From Rhodococcus sp. RD6.2 (GTDB lineage Bacteria > Actinomycetota > Actinomycetes > Mycobacteriales > Mycobacteriaceae): DNA of 64,000 nucleotides. Shown here piece by piece: positions 29,331 through 39,028 of the stretch; within the stretch, counting starts at the first letter, position 1; every line of letters starts with the position of its first letter. The position numbers and the translations under genes were made by a program. Under the pieces are notes generated by a model, which did not search any database, was not told where the DNA came from, and worked only from the letters and a program-made list of their open reading frames with translations. The stretch lies in assembly GCF_001040705.1 (NCBI RefSeq), contig NZ_CVQP01000001.1:113083-177082 (forward strand), in the 5' to 3' direction.

Positions 29331-30608
29331 ATGGCACGCATCGGTGACGGCGGAGACCTGCTGAAGTGCTCGTTCTGCGGCAAGAGTCAGAAGCAGGTGA
29401 AGAAGCTCATCGCGGGGCCGGGTGTGTACATCTGCGACGAGTGCATCGACCTCTGCAACGAGATCATCGAGGAAGAGCTCGCGGAGTCCAGCGAGGTCAA
29501 GCTCGACGAGTTGCCAAAGCCCGTCGAGATCCGCGACTTCCTCGAGAACTATGTGATCGGTCAGGACGACGCCAAGCGGACGCTCGCCGTCGCGGTCTAC
29601 AACCACTACAAGCGCATCCAGGCCGGCGACAAGGGGCGCGACGTTCGCGGCGAAACGGTCGAACTCGCGAAATCCAACATCTTGATGCTCGGCCCGACGG
29701 GCTGTGGCAAGACGTACCTGGCGCAGACGCTCGCGAAGATGCTGAACGTGCCGTTCGCCATCGCCGACGCGACCGCGCTCACCGAGGCCGGTTACGTCGG
29801 TGAGGATGTCGAGAACATTCTGCTCAAGCTGATTCAGGCGGCGGACTACGACGTCAAGCGTGCCGAAACCGGCATCATCTACATCGACGAGGTCGACAAG
29901 ATCGCCCGTAAGTCGGAGAACCCGTCGATTACTCGCGACGTCTCAGGCGAGGGTGTGCAGCAGGCGCTGCTGAAGATCCTCGAGGGGACGCAGGCGAGCG
30001 TGCCGCCGCAGGGTGGACGTAAGCACCCCCATCAGGAGTTCATCCAGATCGACACCACCAACGTGTTGTTCATCGTCGCGGGTGCGTTCGCGGGGCTGGA
30101 GAAGATCGTCTCGGACCGGGTCGGCAAGCGTGGCATCGGCTTCGGTGCCGAGGTGCGCTCGAAGGCGGAAATCGATACGCAGGACCACTTCGCCGAGGTC
30201 ATGCCGGAGGATCTGATCAAGTTCGGTTTGATCCCCGAGTTCATCGGCCGCCTGCCCGTCGTCGCGTCGGTGACGAACCTGGACAAGGAATCGCTGGTGC
30301 AGATTCTGTCCGAGCCGAAGAACGCGTTGGTCAAGCAGTACACCCGGCTCTTCGACATGGACAGTGTTGAACTGGAGTTCAGTTCGGATGCGCTCGAAGC
30401 AATCGCGGACCAGGCGATCCTGCGCGGTACCGGTGCCCGTGGACTGCGCGCCATCATGGAAGAGGTACTGCTTCCGGTGATGTACGACATCCCGAGCCGC
30501 GACGACGTCGCCAAGGTCGTCGTGACGGCGGAGACCGTCAACGACAACGTGCTGCCGACCATCGTCCCGCGCAAGCCGGAGCGGGAGCGTCGCGACAAGT
30601 CCGCGTGA
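29331..30608 (+). CDS. clpX: ClpX unfoldase, ATPase subunit of ClpXP
   Basis: 425 residues. An N-terminal zinc-binding domain (CSFCGKSQ...CDECIDLC) recognises substrates and adaptors; the AAA+ domain has Walker A GPTGCGKT, Walker [12 protein letters not shown], and the ClpP-docking loop IGFGA (IGF). It unfolds tagged proteins and threads them into ClpP1P2. It has its own 293-bp upstream region with three inverted repeats, so it is likely regulated separately from clpP1P2. Confidence 0.98.
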   Translation: MARIGDGGDLLKCSFCGKSQKQVKKLIAGPGVYICDECIDLCNEIIEEELAESSEVKLDELPKPVEIRDFLENYVIGQDDAKRTLAVAVYNHYKRIQAGDKGRDVRGETVELAKSNILMLGPTGCGKTYLAQTLAKMLNVPFAIADATALTEAGYVGEDVENILLKLIQAADYDVKRAETGIIYIDEVDKIARKSENPSITRDVSGEGVQQALLKILEGTQASVPPQGGRKHPHQEFIQIDTTNVLFIVAGAFAGLEKIVSDRVGKRGIGFGAEVRSKAEIDTQDHFAEVMPEDLIKFGLIPEFIGRLPVVASVTNLDKESLVQILSEPKNALVKQYTRLFDMDSVELEFSSDALEAIADQAILRGTGARGLRAIMEEVLLPVMYDIPSRDDVAKVVVTAETVNDNVLPTIVPRKPERERRDKSA

Positions 30609-30722
30609 TCGGCGCCTACCGGGATGACGTGGTCCCCTCGCTATCCTGGGTACCAACTACCACACTGATTCGTGCTCGCCGCGGAGTTCGATGCGGGACT
30701 CGCGGTTCCTAGGAGGCTTGGC

Positions 30723-31163
30723 GTGACGACACCGGGACCGATCTATGTCCTGAATGGGCCGAACCTGAACCTGCTCGGCCTGCGCCAGCCCGAGATCTAC
30801 GGCGACGACACCCTTGACGACGTTGTCGCTCTGTGCGAGGAGGTCGCGGGGCGTCACGGCCGGACCGTCGAGGTGCGGCAGTCCAATCATGAAGGCGTCC
30901 TCATCGATTGGGTGCAGGAGGCGCGGACTGCGGCGTCCGGTGTCGTGATCAACCCCGCCGGCTACACGCACACCTCAGTCGCGTTGCGCGACGCGCTGGT
31001 CACCTTGGAGGTTCCGCTCGTCGAGGTGCACATCAGCAACGTGCATGCGCGGGAGGAGTTCCGCAAGCACTCCTATGTGTCGCCTGTCGCGACGGGTGTG
31101 ATCGCAGGACTTGGCATCGCGGGATACGGATTGGCCGTCGAGTACCTCTGCGGTCAGGGATAG
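30723..31163 (+). CDS. aroQ: 3-dehydroquinate dehydratase, type II
   Basis: 146 residues. Catalyses the third shikimate-pathway step, 3-dehydroquinate to 3-dehydroshikimate. Motifs: [12 protein letters not shown] (near residue 8), REPEIYG-like RQPEIYG with the catalytic Tyr, [15 protein letters not shown] and VEVHISN. The GTG at 30723 follows AGGAGG 6 bases upstream, which decides the start over an in-frame ATG-like site 51 bases earlier. Dehydroquinate and protocatechuate metabolism are linked through dehydroshikimate, but adjacency to pcaR is probably incidental. Confidence 0.96.
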   Translation: MTTPGPIYVLNGPNLNLLGLRQPEIYGDDTLDDVVALCEEVAGRHGRTVEVRQSNHEGVLIDWVQEARTAASGVVINPAGYTHTSVALRDALVTLEVPLVEVHISNVHAREEFRKHSYVSPVATGVIAGLGIAGYGLAVEYLCGQG

Positions 31164-31323
31164 TTTCGTCGCCGAGGCGTTGTAGGGCCTCCGCTCGGTG
31201 GGATCTGTATCGCGCACTCGGCGGGATTCACCGCTTCCCTGGAGTGTTTGTGCTGCAGGCGAATTGGGTTCGGCGGCTGCATCGGACAGGTTGGCGTCGA
31301 GGTTGAGTACCCTCGCATCTCGT

Positions 31324-32103
31324 TCACGGGGTCGACTGCAAGCGAACGAGGTCCAGGCCGATCGCCTCGACTGTGCCCAGTAGATCGGGCAACAGGTCGG
31401 TGCGGACCGCGTCCGAGGAGTAGCGCGCGGATTGGGTGGAGATGTTGGCGGCCGCGACGACCGCGCCGTTGCCGTCTCGGATGGGAGCGGCGAGCGAGCG
31501 CAACCCCTCCTCGAGTTCCTGGTCGACGATGCAGAAGCCGTCCGCGCGGACGCGCGCGACCTCGTCGCGCAGGGCGTCGGGGGTGACGATGGTGTGGCCG
31601 GTGAGTGGGGTGAGGGTCACCGTGCGCAGGTACTCGTCGAACTCGGCTTCCGGGAGTCCGGCCAGCAGCACCCGGCCCATCGATGTGGCGTACGCGGGGA
31701 ACCGGGTCCCGATGGTGATCGCGACCGTCATGATCCGGCTGACGGGGACGCGCGCCACGTACACGACGTCGCTGCCGTCGAGGATCGATACCGACGCCGA
31801 CTCACGGACCTTCTTCGTCAACGACTCGAGGTGCGGGACCGCGACTTCCGGCAGCGTCAGGCTAGACAGGTAGCTGTAGCCGAGTTCGAGGACCCGCGGT
31901 GTCAGCCAGAACACCGATCCGTCCGTGCGGACGTACCCCAGCTCGGCGAGGGTGAGCAGGAACCGGCGAGCCGTGGCGCGGGTCAGGTCGGTGGCCTTCG
32001 CGACCTCACTGAGGGTTTGCCGCGGGTGCGTGGCGTCGAATGCGCGGATGACGGACAACCCCCGGGCCAGGGACTGCACGTAGTCGGGTGACGGTTCGGT
32101 CAT
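31324..32103 (-). CDS. pcaR: IclR family regulator of the protocatechuate genes
   Basis: 259 residues. N-terminal winged helix (SLARGLSVIRAF...SEVAKATDLTRATARRFLLTL) and a C-terminal effector domain (VAITIGTRFPAYATSMGRVLLAG, FCIVDQELEEGLRSLAAPI), the PcaR/PcaU/PobR subgroup layout. It probably senses beta-ketoadipate or protocatechuate and acts at the repeats between pcaH and pcaI. Its ATG overlaps the pcaL stop by 4 bp, so it is the last gene of pcaHGBLR and therefore autoregulated through that operon. Confidence 0.94.
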   Translation of the reverse strand: MTEPSPDYVQSLARGLSVIRAFDATHPRQTLSEVAKATDLTRATARRFLLTLAELGYVRTDGSVFWLTPRVLELGYSYLSSLTLPEVAVPHLESLTKKVRESASVSILDGSDVVYVARVPVSRIMTVAITIGTRFPAYATSMGRVLLAGLPEAEFDEYLRTVTLTPLTGHTIVTPDALRDEVARVRADGFCIVDQELEEGLRSLAAPIRDGNGAVVAAANISTQSARYSSDAVRTDLLPDLLGTVEAIGLDLVRLQSTP

Positions 32104-33317
32104 GGTCCGGACTGCTCCTCTATCTCGGCGGGAGCGCCGAGGGTGTCGGCGCCGGGAGCCGTGCCGGCCGACCGGGCATGCTCCGCCAGAGCATTCTTGC
32201 CGAGCGCGAAGGCCCGGTTGCTGTTCGGTACACCCGCGTAGATCGCGGTGTGCAGAAACACCTCGACGAGTTCGTCCGGCGTGACGTCGTCGCGCAGGGC
32301 CGCGCGGATGTGCATGTCGAGTTCGTGCTCGTTACCAACCGCCGTGAGGATCGCGAGAGTGAGCAGGCGTCGGGTGTGATGATCCAGTCCGGTCCGGGAC
32401 CAGACGTCGCCCCACGCGGTGCGGGTGATGAAATCCTGGAACGGGGCAGTGAACTCGGTGGTTTCCGCGACCGAGCGGGCGACGTGTGCGTCGCCGAGTA
32501 CTGCGCGCCGCACCAGCATCCCGGCCTCGTAGGCCTCACTACGCTGAGCGCGTCCCGTCACGTGCGCGGCGATCAGGGCTGTGACCCGGCCGGCCTGCTC
32601 GACGTTCGCCAGGTGCGCGGCGGGGTCGAGCACGTGCAGAGCCGATCTCGCGATGCCCTCGGCGATGAAACCCAGATCGGCGGGCGTCGTCGACGGATCC
32701 TGACGGCCGGCGATTACCAGGGTCGGTGCGGCGATGCGTGCCAGATCCGCGCGGCCGTCCCACTCCGACAGCGCCTCACAGCACGCGGCGTAGCCCTCGT
32801 TGGAAGTGGCCGCGACCATGGCCCGTGACGACGCGACCAGCTCGGGATCGCGCGAGGCGAGTTCGCTTGTGTACCAGCGCTCGACGACGGCCTCGGCGAT
32901 GGATCCGGTGCCTCCGGAGCGGACCGCGGCCGCGCGGTCGAACCACCCCGTGGGTTCGCCGAACTTGGCGGACGTGCACAGCAGGGTCAGGGTCTGCACC
33001 CGCGCGGGCGAGTGGGTGGCGAGCCACTGCGCCACCGCGCCGCCGAGTGAGAGGCCGACCACGTGTGCAGCGGGCAGGGCAAGGGTGTCGAGCAGGGTGA
33101 GCACGTCACCACCGAGCTCGGCGACGGTGTACGGACCGGGGGGAACGGGGGACCCGCCGTGCCCGCGCAGGTCGACGGCGAGGACGTTGAACTGTTCGGA
33201 CAGTGTCCGGACCTGTGGGTCCCACATGGACCGGTCGGACCCGAGAGAACCGAGCAGGACGACTGTTGGGGCGCCGGGTCCGGGTCCGATGAGGTGGTGG
33301 GCGAGGTTGACCGTCAC
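32100..33317 (-). CDS. pcaL: PcaL: enol-lactonase fused to carboxymuconolactone decarboxylase
   Basis: 405 residues. The N-terminal 260 residues are an alpha/beta hydrolase (PcaD) with nucleophile motif GLSLGGAVAQWLA; the C-terminal 130 are gamma-carboxymuconolactone decarboxylase (PcaC), ending in YAGVPNSNRAFALGK. Thus one polypeptide turns carboxymuconolactone into beta-ketoadipate, an arrangement typical of Rhodococcus and Streptomyces. GTG at 33317 overlaps the pcaB stop by 4 bp and is chosen because the hydrolase fold begins there. Confidence 0.95.
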   Translation of the reverse strand: MTVNLAHHLIGPGPGAPTVVLLGSLGSDRSMWDPQVRTLSEQFNVLAVDLRGHGGSPVPPGPYTVAELGGDVLTLLDTLALPAAHVVGLSLGGAVAQWLATHSPARVQTLTLLCTSAKFGEPTGWFDRAAAVRSGGTGSIAEAVVERWYTSELASRDPELVASSRAMVAATSNEGYAACCEALSEWDGRADLARIAAPTLVIAGRQDPSTTPADLGFIAEGIARSALHVLDPAAHLANVEQAGRVTALIAAHVTGRAQRSEAYEAGMLVRRAVLGDAHVARSVAETTEFTAPFQDFITRTAWGDVWSRTGLDHHTRRLLTLAILTAVGNEHELDMHIRAALRDDVTPDELVEVFLHTAIYAGVPNSNRAFALGKNALAEHARSAGTAPGADTLGAPAEIEEQSGP

Positions 33318-34639
33318 CGGGACGACTCCTTGGTGGTGGATCGGGAGGCCAGGACGCGGTCGACGAGATCGCCTGCGTGGCCGAGATAGCGTGCGGGATC
33401 GAGCAGTTCGCGGACCGTGTCGGCGTCGAGGTGGGCGAGGATGGACGGATCGCTGTCGAGCGAGCGTCCCGCGGCGCAGGCGGCGGTGACGAGGTCGCGC
33501 GCGGAGTCCGTGTGCGCGGCCAGGGCGCCGGTGACGCGTTCGGCGAGCAGCATGCCGCCGGTCGCGTCGAGGTTGTCGCGCATCGCGGTCGCGTTCACCT
33601 GTAGTCCGCCGAGCGAGGCCGCGATGCGGTGTGCGGCGCCGCCGGTGAGTCGGAGCAGATCGGTGACGGTTTCCCATTCCGCGTGCCATGCACCAGCGGC
33701 CCGCTGGAACTCCTGGGCCATCGCGCCGAGCACGGTGGACACCAGCCCAGGGACCCGGAGCGTGGCACCACGCGCAGTCACGGCGGCGACGGGATTTCTC
33801 TTGTGCGGCATCGCGGACGAGCCGCCGGGGGACTCCTCGGCGACCTCGTCGACCTCGGTCGCGGCCATCACCATGATGTCGGTCGCCACCTTGGAGATCG
33901 CCCCGGCGGCGACACCGAGTGCGGCGGCGAGCTCACCGATACGCATCCGGTCGGTGTGCCACGGAACCGTCTGCCTGGCCAGGCCGAGTTCGTCGGCCAG
34001 CCGATCCGCGACGTCGAGGCCGTGCGGATACAGGGCGGCGAGAGTGCCTGCGGCCCCACCGAACTGGACCGGAAGCGCTACGAGCGCTCGCCCGAGTACC
34101 TGGTGTGCGCGGTCGAGACCCGCGCACCATCCGGCGGCGAGCGCGCCGAACGTGGTGGGAAGAGCCTGCTGACCGAGGGTGCGTCCCGCCATCGGGGTGT
34201 CCCGGTACCGGGCGGCCAGGTCCGCGGCGGCGTCGGCCGCCGCGGACAGATAGTCGGCGACCACCGCGCCGGCGCGGAGGGCGAGCAGCATCAGGGCGGT
34301 GTCGATCACGTCTTGACTGGTCGCGCCGGTGTGCACCGCCGAGTCGGGCACACCGGCGCGTGCGCACGCCGCACGGAGGTGTCGGACCAGGGGGATCACG
34401 GGATTGCCGCCGGCTGCGCCCTCGACGCCGAGCAGTGCCGGGTCGAGGGTGCCCGACAGGTCTCGAGCGGCCGATGCGATGGCCACGGCCTGGTCGGCGG
34501 TGATCACGCCGGAGTCGGCGGCCGCGTGCGCGAGCGCGCCCTCGACCTCGAGCATTGCCGACAGCCACGCGCGGTCCGAGAGTGCCGGACTCAGCCGCTC
34601 CGCACCGAACACCGGATCGAACAGTTCACCCCGAGTCAC
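33314..34639 (-). CDS. pcaB: 3-carboxy-cis,cis-muconate cycloisomerase
   Basis: 441 residues of the fumarase/aspartase superfamily. It closes carboxymuconate to gamma-carboxymuconolactone. Conserved pieces: VHTGATSQDVIDTALML (C1 region), GRTLGQQALPTTFG (C2) and the mobile-loop signature GGSSAMPHKRNPVAAV (C3). Third step of the operon; the stop overlaps pcaL, and 9 bp separate it from pcaG. The start codon is GTG. Confidence 0.96.
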   Translation of the reverse strand: MTRGELFDPVFGAERLSPALSDRAWLSAMLEVEGALAHAAADSGVITADQAVAIASAARDLSGTLDPALLGVEGAAGGNPVIPLVRHLRAACARAGVPDSAVHTGATSQDVIDTALMLLALRAGAVVADYLSAAADAAADLAARYRDTPMAGRTLGQQALPTTFGALAAGWCAGLDRAHQVLGRALVALPVQFGGAAGTLAALYPHGLDVADRLADELGLARQTVPWHTDRMRIGELAAALGVAAGAISKVATDIMVMAATEVDEVAEESPGGSSAMPHKRNPVAAVTARGATLRVPGLVSTVLGAMAQEFQRAAGAWHAEWETVTDLLRLTGGAAHRIAASLGGLQVNATAMRDNLDATGGMLLAERVTGALAAHTDSARDLVTAACAAGRSLDSDPSILAHLDADTVRELLDPARYLGHAGDLVDRVLASRSTTKESSR

Positions 34640-34648
34640 ACGAGCCCC

Positions 34649-35269
34649 CTAGAAGCGGAAGAACGGCGTTTCGGCGCCGTTCGGATCGGCATCCTGGAGC
34701 ACGATGTCGAAGTGGTAACCGGCCGCGGTTGCACGGGCAATGAGCTTGGCGCGCTGGGCTTCCGGCAGAGCCGACAGTACCGGGTCGGCGGCATTCGCTG
34801 CTGCCTCGTCGGGGAAGTAGATGCGGGTGATCGCGCGGTCGAGCATTCCGCGTGCGAACACCGACACGTCGATGTGCGGGGCTTCCCGCAGGCCGTTCTC
34901 GGCGGGCAGGGCGCCGGGCTTGACGGTGGTGATCGCCACGGTGCCCGTCGAGTCGGCGGGCGCCCGGCCGAAGCCACGGAAGGTGCAGCCCTGCGCGCCG
35001 CGCGGATCGTCCGGGTGGTCGAACCGGCCCTCGGCGTCGGCCTGCCAGGTTTCGACCATGGCGTCGGCGATCGGATCTCGGTTGCCGTCGACCACCGTCA
35101 CCGTGATCTCGATCGCGCTCGGGGTGCCGGGGGCGACCACGTCGGCGCCGTCCGCCCACGGCAGTCCGATGTGCAGGTAGGGGCCGACGGTCTGCGACGG
35201 TGTCGGCCCGAACTTGACGGTGGTGAAGTCGCCCGGGACCACTGGGTAGCGCGGTGCGAACTCAGTCAT
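34649..35269 (-). CDS. pcaG: Protocatechuate 3,4-dioxygenase alpha subunit
   Basis: 206 residues. Non-iron-binding partner of PcaH in the intradiol ring-cleaving enzyme. It shows the dioxygenase core (VGPYLHIGLPW, MVETWQADAEGRFDHP, FRGFGRAP, APHIDVSVFARGMLDRAITRIYFPDE), but the two histidines of the beta chain are missing, as in known alpha subunits. It overlaps the end of pcaH by 8 bp, so the subunits are translated in a coupled way. Confidence 0.96.
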   Translation of the reverse strand: MTEFAPRYPVVPGDFTTVKFGPTPSQTVGPYLHIGLPWADGADVVAPGTPSAIEITVTVVDGNRDPIADAMVETWQADAEGRFDHPDDPRGAQGCTFRGFGRAPADSTGTVAITTVKPGALPAENGLREAPHIDVSVFARGMLDRAITRIYFPDEAAANAADPVLSALPEAQRAKLIARATAAGYHFDIVLQDADPNGAETPFFRF

Positions 35270-35981
35270 CGTGGTCGTCCTCCTCGAAGGGGGTGGCGTC
35301 GTGGCCGCGCAGCACGATGTCGAAGCGGAATCCGAGCGCCCAGTTGTCGGTGGTGGTCTCGTAGTCGAACACGCTGATCATCCGCTGGCGCGCGCCGTCC
35401 GGCACCGAGTTGTAGATGGGGTCCTGGAAGAACATCGGGTCGTCCGGAAAGTACATCTGGGTGACGAGGCGCTGGGTGAAGGCGCGGCCGAACAGTGAGA
35501 AGTGGATGTGCGCGGGGCGCCAGGCGTTGTGGTGGTTGCCCCACGGGTAGGCACCCGGCTTGATCGTGGTGAACGAGTAGTGACCGGTCTCGTCGGTCAG
35601 CGCTCGGCCGACGCCGTTGAAATGAGGGTCGAGCGGGGCGGGCCACTGGTCGCCCTGGTGTCGGTAGCGACCGGCGGCGTTGGCCTGCCACACCTCGATC
35701 AGGGTGTTCGGCACGGGCTTGCGGTCGCTGTCGAGGACTTGTCCGTGGACGACGATGCGCTGGCCGCCGGCTTCGCCGCCGTTGGCGAGGGTGAGGTCGG
35801 CGTCCGCCGCAGTCACCCGGTCCTCACCGAGAACCGGTCCGGTGAGTTCGGTCAGGCGCTGGGGCAGCAGAGTCAGAGGTTGCCTCGGGCTGCGCAGGGA
35901 CGTCGTGCGGTAGTCGGCGAAGTCGAGTGGCGCTTCCTCGGCCTCGTCTCTGCCGCGGTAGCGCGGGGGCAGGTGGAGCAT
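35262..35981 (-). CDS. pcaH: Protocatechuate 3,4-dioxygenase beta subunit (iron-binding)
   Basis: 239 residues. Holds the non-haem Fe(III) that cleaves protocatechuate between the two hydroxyls. Expected iron ligands are visible: Tyr in AAGRYRHQGD, Tyr in GAYPWGNHH and the His pair in RPAHIHFSLFG. First gene of the minus-strand operon pcaHGBLR. ATG at 35981 was selected because family homology starts at LHLPPRY; the frame continues upstream but without conserved residues. AAAAGG precedes it. Confidence 0.97.
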   Translation of the reverse strand: MLHLPPRYRGRDEAEEAPLDFADYRTTSLRSPRQPLTLLPQRLTELTGPVLGEDRVTAADADLTLANGGEAGGQRIVVHGQVLDSDRKPVPNTLIEVWQANAAGRYRHQGDQWPAPLDPHFNGVGRALTDETGHYSFTTIKPGAYPWGNHHNAWRPAHIHFSLFGRAFTQRLVTQMYFPDDPMFFQDPIYNSVPDGARQRMISVFDYETTTDNWALGFRFDIVLRGHDATPFEEDDHDD

Positions 35982-36035
35982 GCTCGGACCTTTTCGTCGA
36001 AGGGAACCGTAGGGCGGCTGCAGGACCATCACCGT

Positions 36036-36149
36036 GTTCGCATGGTGCACATCGCGCCGCTATACGAACGAGCATATGCCTCCGGCATGGCGTGGGCAAC
36101 GAGCGCCCCCAGTGGTGTTCGCAATGCGGATAGATGTTCACAATGCGGA
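36036..36149. promoter_or_regulatory. IclR-type operator region between pcaH and pcaI
   Basis: Two near-identical 14-bp direct repeats, GTTCGCAATGCGGA (36117-36130) and GTTCACAATGCGGA (36136-36149), lie upstream of pcaI; related copies occur at 36036-36049 (plus) and 36056-36069 (minus). They resemble the GTTCG-type sites of PcaR/PcaU regulators. The second repeat covers a -35-like TTCACA (36137-36142) placed 17 bases before a TATCGT -10 (36160-36165). PcaR is the likely ligand-responsive protein here. Confidence 0.6.
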
Positions 36150-36172
36150 CCGCTGGGGCTATCGTGATCGGC

Positions 36173-36925
36173 GTGATGGACAAAGTCATTCCCACAGCAG
36201 CCGAGGCGGTGGCCGACATCCCGAACGGCGCCTCCCTCGCGGTCGGCGGATTCGGGTTGGTCGGAGTGCCGGAGGCGCTCATCGCGGCACTGCACGAGCA
36301 GGGTGCGACCGGCCTCGAGACCGTCACCAACAATCTCGGCACCGACGGGTTCGGGTTGGGTGTCCTCCTCGCATCGCGCCGCATCCGCCGCACCATCAGC
36401 TCCTATGTCGGGCAGAACAAGGAGTTCGCGCGGCAGTACCTGGCTGGTGAGCTCGAGGTGGAGCTGACGCCGCAGGGATCGCTGGCCGAGCGGATGCGCG
36501 CGGGTGGCGCCGGGATCCCCGCGTTCTTCACTCCTGCAGGGGTCGGCACCCAGGTGGCCACCGGCGGTCTTCCACGGAAGTACGACGGCACCGGCGGTGT
36601 CGCGATCGCCAGCCCGCCGAAAGAGACCCGCGAGTTCGACGGCGTCACCTACGTGATGGAACGGGCCATCGTCACCGACTACGCACTCGTGCACGCCTGG
36701 AAGGGCGACCGACACGGAAACCTGGTGTACCGCAAGAGCGGTCGCAACTTCAATCCGCCCGCCGCCGCGGCCGGTCGAATCACCATCGCCGAGGTCGAGA
36801 ACCTCGTAGAACCCGGCGAGATCGATCCGGACGACGTACACACCCCCGGAATTCACGTGCAGCGCGTCGTGCACGTTCCGGCGGTGGGAGATAAACCGAT
36901 CGAGAACAGGACGGTACGGAAGTGA
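36173..36925 (+). CDS. pcaI: 3-oxoadipate CoA-transferase subunit A
   Basis: 250 residues. With PcaJ, moves CoA from succinyl-CoA to beta-ketoadipate. Motif [16 protein letters not shown] is the subunit A signature (GGFG), followed by [13 protein letters not shown] and ENRTVRK at the end. The GTG at 36173 is placed 7 bases after TATCGT, fitting a leaderless mRNA; ATG 3 bases later is equally usable. The stop overlaps pcaJ by 4 bp. Confidence 0.94.
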   Translation: MMDKVIPTAAEAVADIPNGASLAVGGFGLVGVPEALIAALHEQGATGLETVTNNLGTDGFGLGVLLASRRIRRTISSYVGQNKEFARQYLAGELEVELTPQGSLAERMRAGGAGIPAFFTPAGVGTQVATGGLPRKYDGTGGVAIASPPKETREFDGVTYVMERAIVTDYALVHAWKGDRHGNLVYRKSGRNFNPPAAAAGRITIAEVENLVEPGEIDPDDVHTPGIHVQRVVHVPAVGDKPIENRTVRK

Positions 36926-37569
36926 GCTGGACCAGGGACGAGATGGCAGCCCGCGCCGCGCGGGAACTCGAGGACGGCCAGTACGTCAACCTCGGTATCG
37001 GTATGCCAACACTGATCCCGAACCACATCCCTGACGGTGTCGAGGTCGTGCTGCACTCGGAGAACGGCGTCCTCGGAGTCGGGCCGTATCCGTACGAGGA
37101 CGAGGTGGACGCGGACCTGATCAATGCGGGCAAGGAGACGATCACGGTCCTGCCCGGCGCATCCTTCTTCGACTCGGCGCAGTCGTTCGGGATGATCCGC
37201 GGCGGTCAGGTCGACATTGCGGTCCTCGGCGCGATGCAGGTCAGCGAAACCGGTGACCTCGCCAACTGGATGATTCCCGGCGCCATGGTCAAGGGCATGG
37301 GAGGCGCGATGGACCTGGTCCACGGAGCGCGCCGAGTCATCGTCCTAACCGACCATTGCAGCAAGTCGGGGGAACCGAAGATCGTCGCGGAGTGCACGCT
37401 GCCACTGACCGGTGAACGGTGCGTCAACCGCATCATCACCGACCTCTGTGTTCTCGACGTCACCGGCGACGGCTTGCGTCTGGTCGAGACCGCGCCCGGG
37501 GTCACCGTCGAGGAGGTTCGTGCCGCGACCGGAGCGGAGCTCCTCGACGACGCCGTCGCGGTCGGCTGA
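36922..37569 (+). CDS. pcaJ: 3-oxoadipate CoA-transferase subunit B
   Basis: 215 residues. Carries the catalytic glutamate that forms the CoA thioester, in the [11 protein letters not shown] motif (SENGxxG). Opens with [27 protein letters not shown]. Overlaps pcaI by 4 bp. A pcaF thiolase, the next pathway step, is not in the window. Confidence 0.96.
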   Translation: MSWTRDEMAARAARELEDGQYVNLGIGMPTLIPNHIPDGVEVVLHSENGVLGVGPYPYEDEVDADLINAGKETITVLPGASFFDSAQSFGMIRGGQVDIAVLGAMQVSETGDLANWMIPGAMVKGMGGAMDLVHGARRVIVLTDHCSKSGEPKIVAECTLPLTGERCVNRIITDLCVLDVTGDGLRLVETAPGVTVEEVRAATGAELLDDAVAVG

Positions 37570-37590
37570 CCCGGGCCCGCGGCACTTCAC

Positions 37591-37596
37591 TAGGGT
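37591..37596 (+). promoter_or_regulatory. Candidate -10 box for the leaderless LuxR-type gene
   Basis: TAGGGT ends 6 bases before the ATG at 37603 and no Shine-Dalgarno intervenes, as for leaderless actinobacterial transcripts. Confidence 0.45.
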
Positions 37597-37602
37597 GGCG
37601 GC

Positions 37603-38871
37603 ATGCCAGATCGCGCCGAGCAAGACCGTCTCGACGCGCTCCGCGGGGTGCTGGTCGGTCCTCTGCCGGATATCGGCCGCCGGTTCTCCGCCCTGGTGGG
37701 GCAGGCCGTGCCGCACTCGGCGCTGGTGATCTTCACACGTGAGTGCACCGGCCGTCCCCGCAAGGTCGCGGGCGACGTGCGAATCGTGGAGAAGGTGACG
37801 GTCGCGGAACTCGACCGGCTGCGGACCGATCTCGGTCCCGCACGGGCGGATTCGTCGATCAGGTTCCGCGGCACCGCGGTCCTCGGCGGTCGTGAGCACC
37901 CTGTCCACGCGATCCTCGACCGCACCGACACCCTCCTCGTCCTCGTGCCACGAGGCAAGAGCGATGTCGACGCCGAGTTGTTGGCGGACCAGTTCGCGAT
38001 CGTCGCGCTCGGGATCCAACTGCAGGTACGGCACGCGAGTCCCGCGTACCTTGCCGAATCACGTGCCGCGTCGGCGGAACGCGCGCGCACCGTCGCCGAG
38101 CTCACCGAGGCGCATGCCGCGACCCTCGAGACGATCCTCGCGACGCTCCGGTCACCCGACCTCGACGACACCCGGGCCAGGATCACCGCGCGGGAGTCGG
38201 CGACATCGGCGCTGATCGGACTCCGGACCGCCGTCGACCTGCACCGCGAGATGGCGGAAGAGGCCGTGACCACCGCCTTCGCCCGACTGCGTGGTGAGCT
38301 GCGCGCGTTGGTGCCGACGGGTGTCGTCGTCGAGTTCGTCGATCCACCGGTCGGTGGGCGAGGTCTGCCCGGCGAGGTCGCGCACGCGGCACGGGCCGTG
38401 GTCCGGGGCGCGGTCCTCGGGCTCGTGGTGCAGCCCGACCTGCGCCGGGTGCGGGTCGCGTGGGACTGCGACGGCGCGAATCTGCTGATCGACGTCCGGG
38501 ACGACGGCCGCGGCGCCGTCGACCTCGGCGAACTCGACAGGCAGGTGCGTCCGCGGATCGAAACTCTCGGCGGTACATACGAATCCGAGTCGACTCCCGG
38601 TTGGGGATCGAGACTGTCGGCGACGCTGCCGCTCGATCACACCGAGGCTGGTGAAGGACGGCACGCGCTGTCGGTGCTCGGTCCCCGCGAGGTCGAGGTT
38701 CTCGAACATCTCGTCGCGGGCAGACGCAACCGGGTGATCGCCGAGCGACTCCAGGTCAGTGAGAGCACCGTGAAGTTCCACGTGGCCGCGGTGCTGCGGA
38801 AACTCGAGGTCGGCACCCGAGGAGAGGCTGCGGCCCTCGCGTCCGAGGCTGGGGTCAAGGCCGCACTCTGA
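37603..38871 (+). CDS. LuxR-type regulator with a histidine-kinase-like core
   Basis: 422 residues. The C-terminal 67 residues are a LuxR/NarL HTH ([15 protein letters not shown]...[23 protein letters not shown]). Upstream, about 245-345 looks like a NarX-type kinase ATPase domain: [11 protein letters not shown] (G1-like box), [26 protein letters not shown]. The dimerisation region ([23 protein letters not shown]) is kinase-like, and the N-terminal 170 residues resemble a GAF-type sensor. The N-box ([11 protein letters not shown]) is degraded, so kinase activity is doubtful. No receiver domain. It precedes mscR and may control formaldehyde detoxification; that link is positional. Confidence 0.8.
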   Translation: MPDRAEQDRLDALRGVLVGPLPDIGRRFSALVGQAVPHSALVIFTRECTGRPRKVAGDVRIVEKVTVAELDRLRTDLGPARADSSIRFRGTAVLGGREHPVHAILDRTDTLLVLVPRGKSDVDAELLADQFAIVALGIQLQVRHASPAYLAESRAASAERARTVAELTEAHAATLETILATLRSPDLDDTRARITARESATSALIGLRTAVDLHREMAEEAVTTAFARLRGELRALVPTGVVVEFVDPPVGGRGLPGEVAHAARAVVRGAVLGLVVQPDLRRVRVAWDCDGANLLIDVRDDGRGAVDLGELDRQVRPRIETLGGTYESESTPGWGSRLSATLPLDHTEAGEGRHALSVLGPREVEVLEHLVAGRRNRVIAERLQVSESTVKFHVAAVLRKLEVGTRGEAAALASEAGVKAAL

Positions 38872-38962
38872 CGTCCTCCGCTGCTCCTCGCGCTGTCCGG
38901 GTGTGCAGCAGAGGTGGCGTTCAAGATCGATGCGGTGCTCGGGACGCAGTAGCGGGCTGGCT

Positions 38963-38979
38963 GTTCGACTAGGTCGAAC
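38963..38979. promoter_or_regulatory. Inverted repeat upstream of mscR (a)
   Basis: GTTCGAC-TAG-GTCGAAC is a perfect 7-bp inverted repeat with a 3-base spacer, 104 bp before the mscR start. It could bind a dimeric regulator. Confidence 0.45.
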
Positions 38980-39028
38980 CATCCTTTCGGGTAGGCCGCG
39001 CGGAGTCGGCGGGGGACTACCGTCGCAC

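Noticed and set aside
31164..31323. Possible small gene between aroQ and pcaR
   Set aside because: Only 160 bp, no ribosome site with a plausible frame, and both neighbours end there.
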